Source: Planctomycetota bacterium
GTDB lineage: Bacteria > Planctomycetota > SZUA-567
DNA length: 5,839 nucleotides
Assembly (NCBI GenBank): GCA_020860865.1
Contig: JAJBTL010000135.1
Coordinates: 1 to 5,839, forward strand
Direction: 5' to 3'
Shown here: one piece after another, positions 5,585 to 5,839 of the stretch
Position numbering within the stretch: position 1 is the first letter of the stretch
Layout of the letters: the number at the start of each line of letters is the position of its first letter
Program-made: the position numbers and the translations under genes
The notes under the pieces: model-generated
Database searches by the model: none
The model's input: the letters and a program-made list of their open reading frames with translations, nothing else
Told to the model about the DNA's origin: nothing

Positions 5585-5707
5585 GATTAGTCTGGTTAAG
5601 CCGTGTGGGCCAAGGCCGTGATATACAGAAATGAATGGAGCGTGGCGTGTGAGGCTCTTCCGACGAGGCGGTGCCGGAAATCGCTACCGTGACGACCATG
5701 CATGTGG

Positions 5708-5744
5708 AAAAAAAGCCGGCACCACCCGGAAAGGAGTGGTGCCG
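5708..5744 (-). terminator. Intrinsic terminator of the upstream gene
   Basis: On the minus strand a perfect 9-bp GC-rich stem (arms 5744-5736 and 5725-5717, CGGCACCAC with GTGGTGCCG) closes a 10-base loop. After GC it runs into seven consecutive T residues (5714-5708). This is a textbook rho-independent terminator for transcription coming from the right edge, and it separates that gene from the regulator operon. Confidence 0.92.
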
Positions 5745-5808
5745 ATATTAGTGTAAAACGGAATAATCTCATGCTATGCGAAGACGCTGCCGCCTTCGTA
5801 TTCAAGCC

Positions 5809-5839
5809 TTAACGCTTCGGTGCGGGGATGATGTCGGTG
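5809..5839 (-). CDS. C-terminal end of an upstream gene (unidentified)
   Basis: Only nine codons are visible, reading TDIIPAPKR then TAA. I infer a coding end here because a strong terminator in the same direction follows 64 bases later and the codons (ACC GAC ATC ATC CCC GCA CCG AAG) follow the G/C-ending usage of the other genes. A second frame, ending with GGSVFA at a TAG at 5776-5774, is possible and is closer to the terminator. Its first codons include CGA, TTA and AGG, which look uncommon in the genes here. The fragment is too short to identify. Confidence 0.4.
   Translation of the reverse strand, partial: TDIIPAPKR

Larger units (their letters stand above)
5420..5707 (-). other. Intergenic region upstream of the regulator
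   Basis: Between the terminator and the regulator start I see no credible gene. From right to left it holds: an unremarkable stretch (5707-5620), a GGCC-AA-GGCC repeat at 5608-5617, an inverted repeat at 5570-5584, the sigma-70 promoter with its overlapping palindrome (5550-5522), and a leader of about 95 bases. The leader has a 10-bp GC palindrome GGCGGCCGCC (5487-5496) and a 25-base uninterrupted pyrimidine run on the minus strand (5476-5452). The 7-base element CTAACAA occurs twice (5558-5552 and 5510-5504), flanking the promoter. Confidence 0.6.

Noticed and set aside
5596..5805. 69-codon minus-strand open frame near the right edge
   Set aside because: It would start with TTG, has no well-placed ribosome binding site and runs straight through the intrinsic terminator.
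1..5839. CRISPR arrays, insertion sequences, tRNA or rRNA genes, attachment sites
   Set aside because: I looked for regularly spaced repeats, transposase-like frames, terminal inverted repeats and cloverleaf elements and saw none.

Overview
The window is a single-direction block: every gene I can support reads on the minus strand, so the text below follows transcription from right to left. GC content is moderately high (mostly G/C at third codon positions in the genes, with AT-rich intergenic stretches). The binding protein is a lipoprotein, and the regulator is of the YheO/DauR (PAS_6 + HTH_22) type. This fits an amino-acid-using bacterium, possibly an anaerobe of the Synergistota, Negativicutes or Desulfovibrionales kind. 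The sequence alone does not settle the taxon, and that suggestion is only an impression.

Layout in transcription order: (1) 5839-5708, the last codons of an upstream gene followed by a strong intrinsic terminator. (2) 5707-5420, an intergenic region with a very good sigma-70 promoter whose -35 hexamer lies inside a perfect palindrome, then a pyrimidine-rich leader. (3) 5419-4700, a DauR/YheO-like transcriptional regulator. (4) 4699-4537, a gap with a possible second promoter and a 9-bp hairpin at its predicted start point. (5) 4536-3652, an amino-acid-binding lipoprotein. (6) 3651-3447, a 205-base gap with three consecutive stem-loops. (7) 3446-2787 and 2717-2046, two HisM/GlnP-type permeases. 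(8) 1995-1228, the matching GlnQ/HisP-type ATPase. (9) 1211-438, a PIG-L/LmbE-family metal-dependent deacetylase. (10) 425-1, the N-terminal third of a SelA/DgaE-like PLP enzyme, cut by the window edge.

Genes 5 to 8 make a complete polar-amino-acid ABC importer (binding protein, two permeases, ATPase). The deacetylase and PLP enzyme follow with gaps of 16 and 12 bases and their own ribosome binding sites, so they are very likely co-transcribed with the importer. The simplest reading is a catabolic operon under a local ligand-responsive regulator: an N-acylated amino compound is imported, deacylated in the cytoplasm, then attacked at its amino group by a PLP lyase or related enzyme. The importer assignment is firm. 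The substrate and the two-step chemistry are inference.
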